Below, piece after piece: positions 31,435-40,290 of a stretch of DNA of 64,000 bases. The stretch covers positions 6,510,001-6,574,000 of the forward strand of contig NZ_CP021978.1 of the NCBI RefSeq assembly GCF_004803895.1, in the 5' to 3' direction. Positions within the stretch are counted from its first letter, which is position 1. Each line of letters starts with the position of its first letter. This DNA comes from Streptomyces hawaiiensis. GTDB taxonomy: Bacteria > Actinomycetota > Actinomycetes > Streptomycetales > Streptomycetaceae. A program made the position numbers and the translations under genes. A model generated the notes under the pieces. The model saw only the letters and a list, made by a program, of their open reading frames with translations, searched no databases and had not been told where the DNA came from.

Positions 31435-34257
31435 ATGCAGACCTCGCCGGACCGGCACGAGTATCCCGCCCACTGGGAAGCCGACGTGGTGCTGCGCGAC
31501 GGGGGTACCGCACGCATCCGGCCCATCACCGTTGATGACGCCGATCGCCTGGTCAGCTTCTATGAGCAGGTCTCCGACGAGTCGAAGTACTACCGCTTCT
31601 TCGCGCCGTACCCTCGCCTGTCCGCCAAGGACGTCCACCGCTTCACGCACCACGACTTTGTGGACCGGGTGGGACTCGCGGCCACGGTCGGCGGCGAGTT
31701 CATCGCCACCGTACGCTACGACCGGATCGGCGCCGACGGAACGCCCGCGTCCGCACCCGCCGACGAGGCCGAGGTCGCCTTCCTCGTGCAGGACGCCCAC
31801 CAGGGCCGCGGAGTCGCCTCCGCCCTGCTCGAACACATCGGCGCCGTCGCCCGCGAGCGCGGCATCCGCCGCTTCGCCGCCGAAGTGCTGCCCGCCAACT
31901 CCAAGATGATCAAGGTCTTCACGGACGCCGGCTACACCCAGAAGCGCAGCTTCGAGGACGGCGTCGTCCGTCTGGAGTTCGACCTCGAACCCACCGACCG
32001 CTCCCTGGCCGTGCAGTACGCGCGCGAACACCGCGCCGAGGCGCGCTCCGTGCAGCGGCTGCTCGCCCCCGGCTCGGTCGCCGTCATCGGCGCCGGGCGC
32101 ACGCCGGGCGGCGTAGGCCGCAGCGTCCTCGGCAACATCCGGGACGCCGGCTACAGCGGCCGTCTGTACGCCGTGAACAAAGCCCTTCCCGAGGGGCACA
32201 AGGAGCTCGACGGGGTGCCCGCGCACCGCTCGGTGCGGGACATCGACGGCCCGGTCGACCTCGCGGTCGTCGCCGTGCCGGCCGAGCACGTCCCCGAGGT
32301 CATCACCGAGTGCGGCGAACACGGGGTGCAGGGACTCGTCGTGGTCTCCGCGGGGTACGCCGAGAGCGGCCCCGAGGGGCGCGAACGCCAGCGCGCCCTC
32401 GTCCGGCACGCGCGCACGTACGGCATGCGCATCATCGGCCCCAACGCCTTCGGCATCATCAACACCTCCCCGCGGGTACGGCTCAACGCCTCCCTCGCCC
32501 CCGAGGTGCCGCGCCCGGGCCGGATCGGCCTGTTCGCCCAGTCCGGCGCCATCGGCATCGCCCTGCTGTCCCGGCTGCACCGGCGCGGCGGCGGCGTCAC
32601 GGGCGTGACCGGCGTCTCCACCTTCGTCTCCTCCGGCAACCGCGCCGACGTCTCCGGCAACGATGTACTGCAGTACTGGTACGAGGACCCCGACACCGAC
32701 GTCGTCCTCATGTACTTGGAGTCCATCGGCAACCCCCGCAAGTTCACCCGCCTCGCCCGCCGGACCGCCGCCGCCAAGCCCCTGGTCGTCGTCCAGGGCG
32801 CGCGGCACGGCGCCGCACCCCAGGGGCACGCCGTACGGGCGACCCGGCTGCCGCACGAGACCGTGTCGGCGCTGCTGCGGCAGGCCGGCGTCATCCGCGT
32901 CGACACCATCACCGAGCTGGTGGACGCGGGCCTGCTGCTCGACCGCCAGCCCCTGCCCGCCGGCCCCAGGGTGGCGATCCTGGGCAACTCGGAGTCGCTC
33001 GGGCTGCTCACGTACGACGCGTGCCTCGCCGAGGGCCTGCGGCCGCACCCCCCGCGGGATCTGACCACCGCGGCCTCCGCGGCGGACTTCCACGCCGCCC
33101 TGTCCCGCGCGCTGGCCGACGACCGGTGCGACGCCGTCGTCGTCACCGCCATACCGGCGGTGGGGGAGGGCTCTGTCGGCGACGCCGCCCTCGCGCAGGC
33201 ACTGCGCTCGGCCTCGGCCGCTGCCCCGGCCAAGCCGGTCCTGGTGGTCCACGTGGAGCTCGGCGGCCTGGCGGAGGCCCTGTCGGCGGCGGCGAGCACG
33301 GCACCGCAGGCCGCGGCGGGCACCCCGTCGCAGACCGCCCCCGGTCCGGCACCCGTCGAAGAACGCCTCCCCACGACCGAGGCCCCGGAGGGCGCCCGCC
33401 TCATCCCCGCCTACCCGGCCGCCGAGCGTGCCGTCCGCGCCCTCGGCCAGGCCGTCACCTACGCGCAGTGGCGGCGCGACGCCGCCGACCCGGGCAAGGT
33501 GCCCGAGTACGAGGACATCGACGAGAAGGGCGCCGCCGCGCTGATCGACGGCCTGCTCACGCGCGGGCAGGGGCTCACGCTCGGCACGGACGAGACCTGC
33601 GACCTCCTCGGCCACTACGGCGTCCAGGTCCACCGCGCCCTGCCCGCCCCGGCCCCCGACGCCGCCGCCGAAGCCGCCCGCACCCTCGGCTACCCCGTGG
33701 CCCTCAAGGCCACCGCCCCGCACCTCAGGCACCGTGCCGACCTGGGCGGTGTCCGCCTCGACCTCGCCGACGAAGACCAACTGCGCCGGGCGTACGCCGA
33801 GTTGACCGAGCAGTTCGGCGCTCCCGAGGAGCTGCGCCCCGTGGTGCAGCGGATGGCGCCGCGCGGCGTGGACGTCGTCGTACGGGCCGTCATCGACCCC
33901 GCGGCCGGAGCCGTGCTCTCTTTCGGGCTCGCCGGCGCCGCCTCGCAGCTGCTCGGGGACACGGCGCACCGGCTCATCCCGGTCACCGACCGGGAGGCGA
34001 CCTCGCTGGTGCGCTCGATCCGCACCGCCCCCCTGCTGTTCGGCTGGCGCGGCTCCGCGCCGGCCGACACCCGCGCCCTGGAGGAACTGCTGCTGCGGGT
34101 GTCCCGGCTGGTCGACGACCACCCCGAGGTCGTCGCGGTCACGCTGGAACCGGTCGTCGTCGCCTCGCACGGCCTGAGCGTCCTCGGTGCCTCCGTCCGC
34201 CTCGCGCCCCCGCCCGCGCGCGACGACCTCGGCCCGCGGACACTCCCCGCGTACTGA
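31435..34257 (+). CDS. Pat-type protein lysine acyltransferase: GNAT plus acyl-CoA synthetase-like domain
   Basis: The 940-residue protein has an N-terminal GNAT domain (residues 15-180, with the acetyl-CoA loop VQDAHQGRGVASALLEHI). An NDP-forming acyl-CoA synthetase-like region follows (CoA-binding SVAVIGAGRTPGGVG, then IIGPNAFGIINTSP, FAQSGAIGIALL and an ATP-grasp segment). Enterobacterial Pat has the opposite order. GNAT-first is the form described in Streptomyces lividans, which acetylates acyl-CoA synthetases such as Acs. The active-site His of true synthetases is not obvious. ATG 31435 is chosen at the start of homology. It is likely cotranscribed with the three genes downstream. Confidence 0.87.
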   Translation: MQTSPDRHEYPAHWEADVVLRDGGTARIRPITVDDADRLVSFYEQVSDESKYYRFFAPYPRLSAKDVHRFTHHDFVDRVGLAATVGGEFIATVRYDRIGADGTPASAPADEAEVAFLVQDAHQGRGVASALLEHIGAVARERGIRRFAAEVLPANSKMIKVFTDAGYTQKRSFEDGVVRLEFDLEPTDRSLAVQYAREHRAEARSVQRLLAPGSVAVIGAGRTPGGVGRSVLGNIRDAGYSGRLYAVNKALPEGHKELDGVPAHRSVRDIDGPVDLAVVAVPAEHVPEVITECGEHGVQGLVVVSAGYAESGPEGRERQRALVRHARTYGMRIIGPNAFGIINTSPRVRLNASLAPEVPRPGRIGLFAQSGAIGIALLSRLHRRGGGVTGVTGVSTFVSSGNRADVSGNDVLQYWYEDPDTDVVLMYLESIGNPRKFTRLARRTAAAKPLVVVQGARHGAAPQGHAVRATRLPHETVSALLRQAGVIRVDTITELVDAGLLLDRQPLPAGPRVAILGNSESLGLLTYDACLAEGLRPHPPRDLTTAASAADFHAALSRALADDRCDAVVVTAIPAVGEGSVGDAALAQALRSASAAAPAKPVLVVHVELGGLAEALSAAASTAPQAAAGTPSQTAPGPAPVEERLPTTEAPEGARLIPAYPAAERAVRALGQAVTYAQWRRDAADPGKVPEYEDIDEKGAAALIDGLLTRGQGLTLGTDETCDLLGHYGVQVHRALPAPAPDAAAEAARTLGYPVALKATAPHLRHRADLGGVRLDLADEDQLRRAYAELTEQFGAPEELRPVVQRMAPRGVDVVVRAVIDPAAGAVLSFGLAGAASQLLGDTAHRLIPVTDREATSLVRSIRTAPLLFGWRGSAPADTRALEELLLRVSRLVDDHPEVVAVTLEPVVVASHGLSVLGASVRLAPPPARDDLGPRTLPAY

Positions 34258-34308
34258 CAGGGGGCGAGCTGTCCCTCGCAGTCAGTGGTCCCCCGTAGGA
34301 TGGGCGTC

Positions 34309-34896
34309 ATGGCCAAGACCAGTACGACGACCCAGGGGCTGCGGGCGGCGATCGAGCGCAGCGGCTACTACCCGGCCCTCGTGGCCGAGGCGGTGGAGGC
34401 CGCCGTGGGCGGCGAGCCCATGCGGTCGTTCCTGGTCCACCAGGAGACGACGTTCGACCAGAACGAGGTGCGGCGGCACGTGACGGTGCTCGTCCTCACG
34501 GACAACCGCTTCATCGTCAGCCACACCGACGAACAGGCCGCCGACAGCACCTCCCCGACGCCGTACGCCACGACGTCGACGGAGTCCGTGAAGATCGGCC
34601 GCATCTCGTCGATCGTGGTCAGCCGCGTGGTCGCCAACCCCGAGTCGTACAAGCCCGGAACCCTGCCCCGCGAGGTCGTCCTCACCATCGGCTGGGGCGC
34701 CGTCTCCCGCATCGACCTGGAGCCGGCCGCCTGTGGCGACCCCAACTGCGAGGCGGATCACGGCTACACGGGCAACTCGACGGCGGACGACCTCAGTCTG
34801 CGCGTCAGCGAGGCAGGGGACGGACCGGAGACCGTGCGTGAGGCGCTCGCGTTCGCGCAGGCCCTCTCCGAGGCGACCGCGGACACGACCCGCTGA
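34309..34896 (+). CDS. DUF5998 protein, conserved in actinobacteria
   Basis: The 195-residue cytoplasmic protein has no signal peptide or membrane segment. It shows alternating beta/alpha character with conserved HQETTFDQNEVRRHVTVL and LTDNRFIVSHTDE. Near the C terminus CGDPNCEADHGY could bind a metal through Cys/His. ATG 34309 has AGGA upstream. Its stop overlaps the next start by one base (TGATG). It consistently sits between the acyltransferase and a phosphodiesterase gene in Streptomyces. Function unknown. Confidence 0.82.
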   Translation: MAKTSTTTQGLRAAIERSGYYPALVAEAVEAAVGGEPMRSFLVHQETTFDQNEVRRHVTVLVLTDNRFIVSHTDEQAADSTSPTPYATTSTESVKIGRISSIVVSRVVANPESYKPGTLPREVVLTIGWGAVSRIDLEPAACGDPNCEADHGYTGNSTADDLSLRVSEAGDGPETVREALAFAQALSEATADTTR

Positions 34897-36092
34897 TGGC
34901 ACAGCCCAAGACGGCCTGGGACCACTACCCCGAACCGCTCACCGTCGCCTCCGCACCCGCACCCGAGTACGGCAGCGGATCGCTGGCCGACCTCCTGCCC
35001 ACCCTGGCCGCAGGCCTCGGTGTACCGGACATGAGCGCCACGATCACCGAGCTGACCCCCGCCGACCGGAACTGCGTCTTCCTGATCGACGGCCTCGGCT
35101 GGGAGCAGCTGCGGGCGCACCCCGAGGACGCGCCCTTCATGACGTCCCTGCTCGCCACCTCCCGCGGCGGCACCGGGCGTCCACTCACCGCCGGCTACCC
35201 GGCGACCACGGCGACCTCCCTCGCCTCCGTCGGCACCGGCCTGCCGCCCGGCGCGCACGGCCTGCCCGGCTACACCGTCCGCAACCCGGACACCGGCGAG
35301 CTGATGAACCAGCTGCGCTGGCAGCCGTGGGCCCCGCCCGGCCCCTGGCAGCCGTACCCCACGGTCTTCCAGCTGGCGCACGCGGCCGGGGTGCACGCCG
35401 CGCAGGTGTCGTCCCCGACCTTCGAGAACACCCCGCTGACCAGGGTCGCGCTCAGTGGCGGAACGTTCCTGGGGCGACTGACCGGCGAGGACCGCATGGA
35501 CCTGGCGGCCGAGCAACTGGCCGCGGGTGACCGCTCCCTGGTGTACACCTACTTCGCCGAGGTCGACGGCGCCGGCCACCGCTTCGGCGTCGACTCGGAC
35601 GCCTGGCGCGGTCAGCTCATGTACGCCGACCGCCTGGTCCAGCGCCTGGCCGAGCAACTGCCGCCGCGCAGCGCCCTCTACGTCACCGCCGACCACGGCA
35701 TGATCGACGTGCCGTTCGACGAGCAGCACCGCATCGACTTCGACGAGGACTGGGAGCTGAGCGCCGGTGTCGCCCTGCTCGGCGGCGAGGGCCGCGCCCG
35801 CCATGTCTACGCGGTGCCCGGCGCGGCGAACGACGTCCTGACCTGCTGGCGCGAGGTGCTCGGCGAGCAGTTCTGGGTGGCCTCACGCGACGAGGCCATC
35901 GCGGCGGGCTGGTTCGGCCCGCAGATCGACGAACGGGTGTACGGCAGGATCGGCGACGTGGTGGCGGCCGCGCGGGACGACGTCCTGCTCATCGCCTCCG
36001 AGCGGGAGCCCAAGGAGTCGGCGATGGTCGGCAACCACGGTTCGATGACCCCCGCCGAGCAGCTGGTCCCCCTGCTCGAAGTACGCTCCTGA
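34896..36092 (+). CDS. Nucleotide pyrophosphatase/phosphodiesterase-like protein
   Basis: The 398-residue protein belongs to the alkaline-phosphatase superfamily, NPP branch. It has metal site FLIDGLGW near residue 64, nucleophile Thr in YPATTATSLAS, metal ligands in YFAEVDGAGHRFG and TADHGMIDVP, and the final NHGSMTPAE. It probably hydrolyses phosphodiester or pyrophosphate bonds in a nucleotide-like substrate. No signal peptide is visible, so it appears cytoplasmic. It is translationally coupled to the DUF5998 gene and followed closely by thymidine kinase. Confidence 0.87.
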   Translation: MAQPKTAWDHYPEPLTVASAPAPEYGSGSLADLLPTLAAGLGVPDMSATITELTPADRNCVFLIDGLGWEQLRAHPEDAPFMTSLLATSRGGTGRPLTAGYPATTATSLASVGTGLPPGAHGLPGYTVRNPDTGELMNQLRWQPWAPPGPWQPYPTVFQLAHAAGVHAAQVSSPTFENTPLTRVALSGGTFLGRLTGEDRMDLAAEQLAAGDRSLVYTYFAEVDGAGHRFGVDSDAWRGQLMYADRLVQRLAEQLPPRSALYVTADHGMIDVPFDEQHRIDFDEDWELSAGVALLGGEGRARHVYAVPGAANDVLTCWREVLGEQFWVASRDEAIAAGWFGPQIDERVYGRIGDVVAAARDDVLLIASEREPKESAMVGNHGSMTPAEQLVPLLEVRS

Positions 36093-36138
36093 AACAGCCC
36101 CACCCCGACCTTCCACGCCGAAAGGTGCTCAACTCCAC

Positions 36139-36789
36139 ATGCCCGAGCTGGTGTTCTTCTGCGGAACGATGGACTGCGGGAAGTCGACGCTGGCTCTCCA
36201 GATCGAGCACAACCGCTCGGCGCGCGGCCTGCAGGGCATGATCTTCTCGCGCGACGACCGCGCCGGCGAGGGCAAGCTGTCCTCGCGCCTGGGCCTGGTC
36301 ACAGACGCGGTGGAGGTCGGCGACGGCCAGGACCTCTACGGCTACCTCGTCGACCACCTCTCGCAGGGCGGCCGAGCGGACTACGTGATCGCCGACGAGG
36401 CGCAGTTCCTCGCGCCGGAGCAGATCGACCAGCTCGCGCGTGTGGTCGACGACCTGAGCCTCGACGTCTACGCCTTCGGTATCACGACCGACTTCCGCTC
36501 CAAGCTGTTCCCCGGCTCGCAGCGGCTGGTGGAACTGGCCGACCGGGTCGAGGTGCTCCAGGTCGAGGCCCTGTGCTGGTGCGGAGCCCGCGCCACGCAC
36601 AACGCCCGCACGATAGGCGGGGTGATGGTCGTCGAGGGCGCCCAGGTGGTCGTCGGCGACGTCACTCACTCTCCCGACGAGGTCGGGTACGAGGTCCTGT
36701 GCCGCCGTCACCACCGCCGCCGGATGACCGCGGCGACGTCCCGCGCGGCAGCCCTGTCCCCGGACGTGCTGCCGATGACGTCCGCCTGA
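36139..36789 (+). CDS. tdk: Thymidine kinase
   Basis: The 216-residue type II thymidine kinase has Walker A FFCGTMDCGKSTLAL at residues 6-20 and the catalytic-base region ADEAQFL. It has lasso/zinc motifs with CWCGARATHNAR and a late CRRHH, and a substrate-binding tyrosine near VGYEVLC. It phosphorylates thymidine in the salvage pathway. It lies 46 bases after the phosphodiesterase gene in the same direction, so the two may salvage nucleotides together. Confidence 0.93.
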   Translation: MPELVFFCGTMDCGKSTLALQIEHNRSARGLQGMIFSRDDRAGEGKLSSRLGLVTDAVEVGDGQDLYGYLVDHLSQGGRADYVIADEAQFLAPEQIDQLARVVDDLSLDVYAFGITTDFRSKLFPGSQRLVELADRVEVLQVEALCWCGARATHNARTIGGVMVVEGAQVVVGDVTHSPDEVGYEVLCRRHHRRRMTAATSRAAALSPDVLPMTSA

Positions 36790-36811
36790 CCCCCGGCCGG
36801 CTCTCCGGCTG

Positions 36812-37615
36812 TCAGCTCGGCCGCTGCAGCAGCGCGAACCGCGCCCCTTCCGGGTCCGCCACCCTCGCCACCCGCCCGTGGGCGGTGTCGCGCACCGGCT
36901 TGAGGACGTGCCCGCCCAGGTGGACGAGGTGGTCCAGGGCATCGTCGACGTCGGCGACCTGGAAGTACGTGACCCAGTGCGGTCCCTGGTCGCGGGGCAG
37001 GGCGCGTCCCAGTCCGTGGATGCCGGCGACGGGTCCGCCGCCGAGGTGCAGGGTCACGTAGTCGAGGTCGGCGGAGACCACCGGCTCCTCCTCGTAGCCG
37101 AACACCGTCCGGTAGAACTTGGCGACGCTCGCCGACTCGAAGGTCAGCAGCTCGTTCCAGGCCGGTGTGCCGGGAACGCCCGAGACGGCGGTGCCGAGGT
37201 GCGCGGCCGCCTGCCAGATACCGAAGACCGCGCCCGAGGGGTCGGAGCCGATCGCCAGCCGGCCGGCGTCGGCGGCGTCCAGCGGACCCACGCCGATCGT
37301 GCCGCCGCGACTGCGCACCGTCTCGGCCGTCAGATCCACGTCCTCCGAGGCGAAGTAGGGCGTCCACGCGATGGGCAGATGGCGGTCCGGTGGCAGCCGC
37401 CCGATGCCGGCCACCTCGCGCCCGTCGAGCAGCGCCCGCACATACGGGCCGAGTTGCTGGGGGCCCGGCTGGAACTCCCAGCCGAACAGCGCTCCGTAGA
37501 ACTCCTCGGTCGCGTCCGGGCCGTGCACCATCAGGCTCACCCAGCAGGGCGCGCCGGGCACGTGCCGAGCGGGTGTGTCACCGTTCGGGCCGGCGGACCC
37601 CCGTGCGTCGGTCAT
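36812..37615 (-). CDS. Two-domain VOC (glyoxalase/bleomycin-resistance fold) protein
   Basis: The 267-residue protein has two VOC domains, beginning PCWVSLMVHGPDATEEFYGAL and WNELLTFESASVAKFYRTVF. Each has the family GPHWVTYFQVADVDDAL-like beta-alpha-beta-beta-beta pattern, and the second ends in VADPEGARFALLQ. His and Glu metal ligands are only partly conserved. Such duplicated VOC proteins in Streptomyces are annotated as hydroxylases or glyoxalases without proof. The ATG at 37615 has AAGAGAG upstream. It converges on tdk with only 22 bases between the genes. Substrate unknown. Confidence 0.83.
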   Translation of the reverse strand: MTDARGSAGPNGDTPARHVPGAPCWVSLMVHGPDATEEFYGALFGWEFQPGPQQLGPYVRALLDGREVAGIGRLPPDRHLPIAWTPYFASEDVDLTAETVRSRGGTIGVGPLDAADAGRLAIGSDPSGAVFGIWQAAAHLGTAVSGVPGTPAWNELLTFESASVAKFYRTVFGYEEEPVVSADLDYVTLHLGGGPVAGIHGLGRALPRDQGPHWVTYFQVADVDDALDHLVHLGGHVLKPVRDTAHGRVARVADPEGARFALLQRPS

Positions 37616-37867
37616 GGTCACTCTCTTCTCGGCCTGGCGGTGGCCGTGCTCTCCGCAGCCTGGCGGGGCGGCCCTGCGGGGCGTCCCCCTGCCCGGGAGA
37701 ATGCCCGATGTGCGGGCCCCTGTCCCTCGCGGCACGCTTCTCGTCCCGTGTCGTTCAGCTGTACAGCATGTGCTTGTTCCCGTACGCGGCGTGATCGATC
37801 CGCTCCGGCCGAGCAGAGTAGCCGGACACGGACGGCTCGGCCACCCCCGTGCGCGAGGATGGGGACC

Positions 37868-38719
37868 ATGAACGCCATCATCTCCGCATCCGACCTCGCG
37901 AGGGACCTCACGGGCGCCCACCCGCCGGTCCTGCTCGACGTCCGCTGGCAGCTCACCGCGGCCAAGGCGGCCGGCGAGCCGCCGTTCGACGGCCGGGCCG
38001 AGTACGAGACAGGGCACCTCCCCGGGGCCGTCTACGTCGACCTGGACCGGGAGTTGGCCTCCGCGCCGGGCAAGGGTGGCCGGCATCCGCTGCCCGACCT
38101 CGCGCGCTTCGGTGCAGCGATGCGCCGGGCGGGCGTGTCGGCCGGGACGCCGGTGGTCGTCTACGACGGCGGCCAGGGGTGGGCGGCGGCCCGGGCCTGG
38201 TGGCTGCTGCGCTGGACGGGTCACCCGGACGTGCGGGTCCTCGACGGCGGGTTGCCGTCCTGGGAGGGGCCGTTGGAGAAGTCCGTGCCGGCTCCGACGG
38301 AGGGCGACTTCGTGCCCGAGCCGGGGGCGACGGGGTTGCTCGACGCGGATGCCGCCGCGGCTCTGGCGCGGTCCGGTGTGCTGCTGGACGCGCGGGCGGG
38401 GGAGCGGTACCGGGGCGAGGTGGAGCCGATCGACCCGGTGGCCGGGCACATTCCGGGCGCGGTGTCGGCGCCCACCACTCAGAACGTGGGGGCCGACGGG
38501 CGCTTCCTTCCCGCCGGTGAACTGCGGGCGAGGTTCGAGGGACTTGGCGTGGCCGAGGGGGCACGGGTCGGCGTGTACTGCGGGTCGGGGGTCTCCGCCG
38601 CCCACGAGGTCCTGGCGCTGGCGGCCGCCGGTATTCCGGCCGAGTTGTACGTGGGGTCGTGGTCGGAGTGGTCCTCCGACCCGGGCCGGCCGGTCGCCGT
38701 CGGTCCGGACCCGCAGTGA
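37868..38719 (+). CDS. sseA: Tandem-rhodanese sulfurtransferase
   Basis: The 283-residue protein has two rhodanese domains. The first (LLDVRWQL, GHLPGAVYVDLD) is inactive. The second carries the catalytic Cys238 in the loop CGSGVSAAHEV, with the preceding GHIPGAVSAPT. The loop resembles 3-mercaptopyruvate sulfurtransferase (CGSGVTA) more than thiosulfate sulfurtransferase. It transfers sulfane sulfur to thiols or cyanide. ATG 37868 follows GGGGACC. A hairpin separates it from convergent sepH. Confidence 0.88.
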   Translation: MNAIISASDLARDLTGAHPPVLLDVRWQLTAAKAAGEPPFDGRAEYETGHLPGAVYVDLDRELASAPGKGGRHPLPDLARFGAAMRRAGVSAGTPVVVYDGGQGWAAARAWWLLRWTGHPDVRVLDGGLPSWEGPLEKSVPAPTEGDFVPEPGATGLLDADAAAALARSGVLLDARAGERYRGEVEPIDPVAGHIPGAVSAPTTQNVGADGRFLPAGELRARFEGLGVAEGARVGVYCGSGVSAAHEVLALAAAGIPAELYVGSWSEWSSDPGRPVAVGPDPQ

Positions 38720-38733
38720 CCTGACACGAAGAC

Positions 38734-38762
38734 AGGGCCGCGCGCCGTGGGGGCGCGGCCCT
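38734..38762. terminator. Bidirectional terminator between sseA and sepH
   Basis: AGGGCCGCGC and GCGCGGCCCT form a 10-base stem around a 9-base loop between the two convergent genes. Confidence 0.88.
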
Positions 38763-38784
38763 CGTCGTTCGTGAGCCGGCTCGG

Positions 38785-39819
38785 TTACTCCTGCTTCTTG
38801 CGCCGCGTCCCGAACACGATCTCGTCCCAGCTCGGGACGGCCGCCCTGCGGCCCGGTCGTACGCCGTCCGCCTCGGCCTGGCGGTCGGTGGCACCGATGA
38901 GCCGGTCGCGGTGGCTGCCCACGGATCGCGGCATGAGGACGTCCGCGTAGGCGGAACCGGCCGAGGCCGCAGGAGCCGGAGGTTCCTCCTCTTCCACTTC
39001 GGCGACGACGGGCTCCTCCTCGGGTTCCGCCGGAGGGAGTTCCGGAACCACCAGGTCGCCGCGGAAGCTCGGCACCGCTTCGAGCAGGCTGGTCAGCGAG
39101 TCGCGCTCGCCCGCGGTCTCCTCGTCCGGTTCGGACGCCTGCGCGGGCAGGCTGGGCCGCTCGCGCTCGGGGCGGTCCAGCGGTCTGTCGCGCGGCAGCC
39201 GGGCGATCCGGGGGACGAACGGGAAGCTGGGCTCGGGAGCGGCCAGGTCGTCGGACTCGCCGATCAGGGAGCGGGCCTCGTCGTCGACGGCCTGGACGAG
39301 CCGCCGGGGCGGGTCGTACGTCCAGCTCGCCGAGTGCGGCTCACTCGCGACGCGGTAGACGAGCAGGACCTCCCACGTGCCGTCGTCGCGCCGCCATGAG
39401 TCCCACTGGACGGTGTCCTTGTCGGCGCCGCGCACCAGCAGCCGCTCCTGCACCGCCTCGCCCAGCGGCGGCCCGGAGTTCTCGCCGGGGCGGCGGACCG
39501 GGGTCTTGCGGGCCCGCTCGGCCATGAAGGCACGCTCGGCGAGCACGGGACCCTCGAAGCGGCGCACCCGGTCGACGGGGATGCCGGCCATCTGCGCGAC
39601 CTCTTCCGCGGTCGCGCCTGCACGTATACGCGCCTGGATGTCGCGGGGGCGGAGGTGGCTTTCGACCTCGATCTCGATCTGGCCGAGACGGGGACGGTCG
39701 CCGCGCACGGCGGCGCGCAGGCGTTCGTCGATCGGAAGCGTGTACTCCGTAGAATCGGCAGCCTTCAGCACCAGCCGTGTGCCGTCATTCGAGACGGCCA
39801 CGACACGCAGTTCGGGCAT
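38785..39819 (-). CDS. sepH: SepH, FtsZ-binding cell division protein
   Basis: The 344-residue protein starts MPELRVVAVSNDGTRLVLK and has an N-terminal DUF3071 domain. This contains a helix-turn-helix-like segment (ATAEEVAQMAGIPVDRVRRF) and a conserved WRRDDGTWEVLL strand pair. An acidic, Pro-rich disordered middle follows, and the C-terminal motif PSWDEIVFGTRRKKQE is the other conserved block. SepH stimulates FtsZ assembly during sporulation septation in Streptomyces. ATG 39819 has GGGAGG upstream. Confidence 0.93.
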   Translation of the reverse strand: MPELRVVAVSNDGTRLVLKAADSTEYTLPIDERLRAAVRGDRPRLGQIEIEVESHLRPRDIQARIRAGATAEEVAQMAGIPVDRVRRFEGPVLAERAFMAERARKTPVRRPGENSGPPLGEAVQERLLVRGADKDTVQWDSWRRDDGTWEVLLVYRVASEPHSASWTYDPPRRLVQAVDDEARSLIGESDDLAAPEPSFPFVPRIARLPRDRPLDRPERERPSLPAQASEPDEETAGERDSLTSLLEAVPSFRGDLVVPELPPAEPEEEPVVAEVEEEEPPAPAASAGSAYADVLMPRSVGSHRDRLIGATDRQAEADGVRPGRRAAVPSWDEIVFGTRRKKQE

Positions 39820-40290
39820 GGGGACCTCCCGGGTGGTGCCTGCCGACGTCACGTGCGTCGCTGCTTCCGCTAGTCGAGTGTGGCCTGCCCGGGTGCAGCC
39901 TGCCACAACCTTGCCGAGTTGCCCGGCGTGTCGGGCGCGGGCCCAGGATCGCCGTTATGGCACGGTTACCTATTCGCAACGCTAAGTGACGAACACTGTC
40001 ACCCTGTGCAACTAGCCCCCTCCCGGCGGTCCTTAAAGGCCCTGTACACCCTGACGGGAGACCGGACCCAGGGCTCGCCACAGTACTCCATTTGGGCCAC
40101 GTGCGTGGATTGGCGCGCCGTCCAACTTCTGGCGAGGGGTGGGACTTGGCCGCCCCCTGCCCCCGTTCCGCGATCTTGAACGTGGGGAACTTCACGTAAT
40201 CACCAGAATCGGAACCACGGGTTTCGGTCGCACGTCCCCTTCTTGTGCAGTTGAACGACCGTGTATGGGAAAGGCAGGCAAGATCCGGGG
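39820..40290. other. 471-base divergent region between sepH and a membrane-protein gene
   Basis: No gene is supported. Short frames here lack ribosome-binding sites or conserved character. An A/T-richer patch at 39955-40010 (TTACCTATTCGCAACGCTAA) is the best place for the sepH promoter, and a second at 40190-40230 for the rightward gene. Exact boxes are not assigned. Confidence 0.5.
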
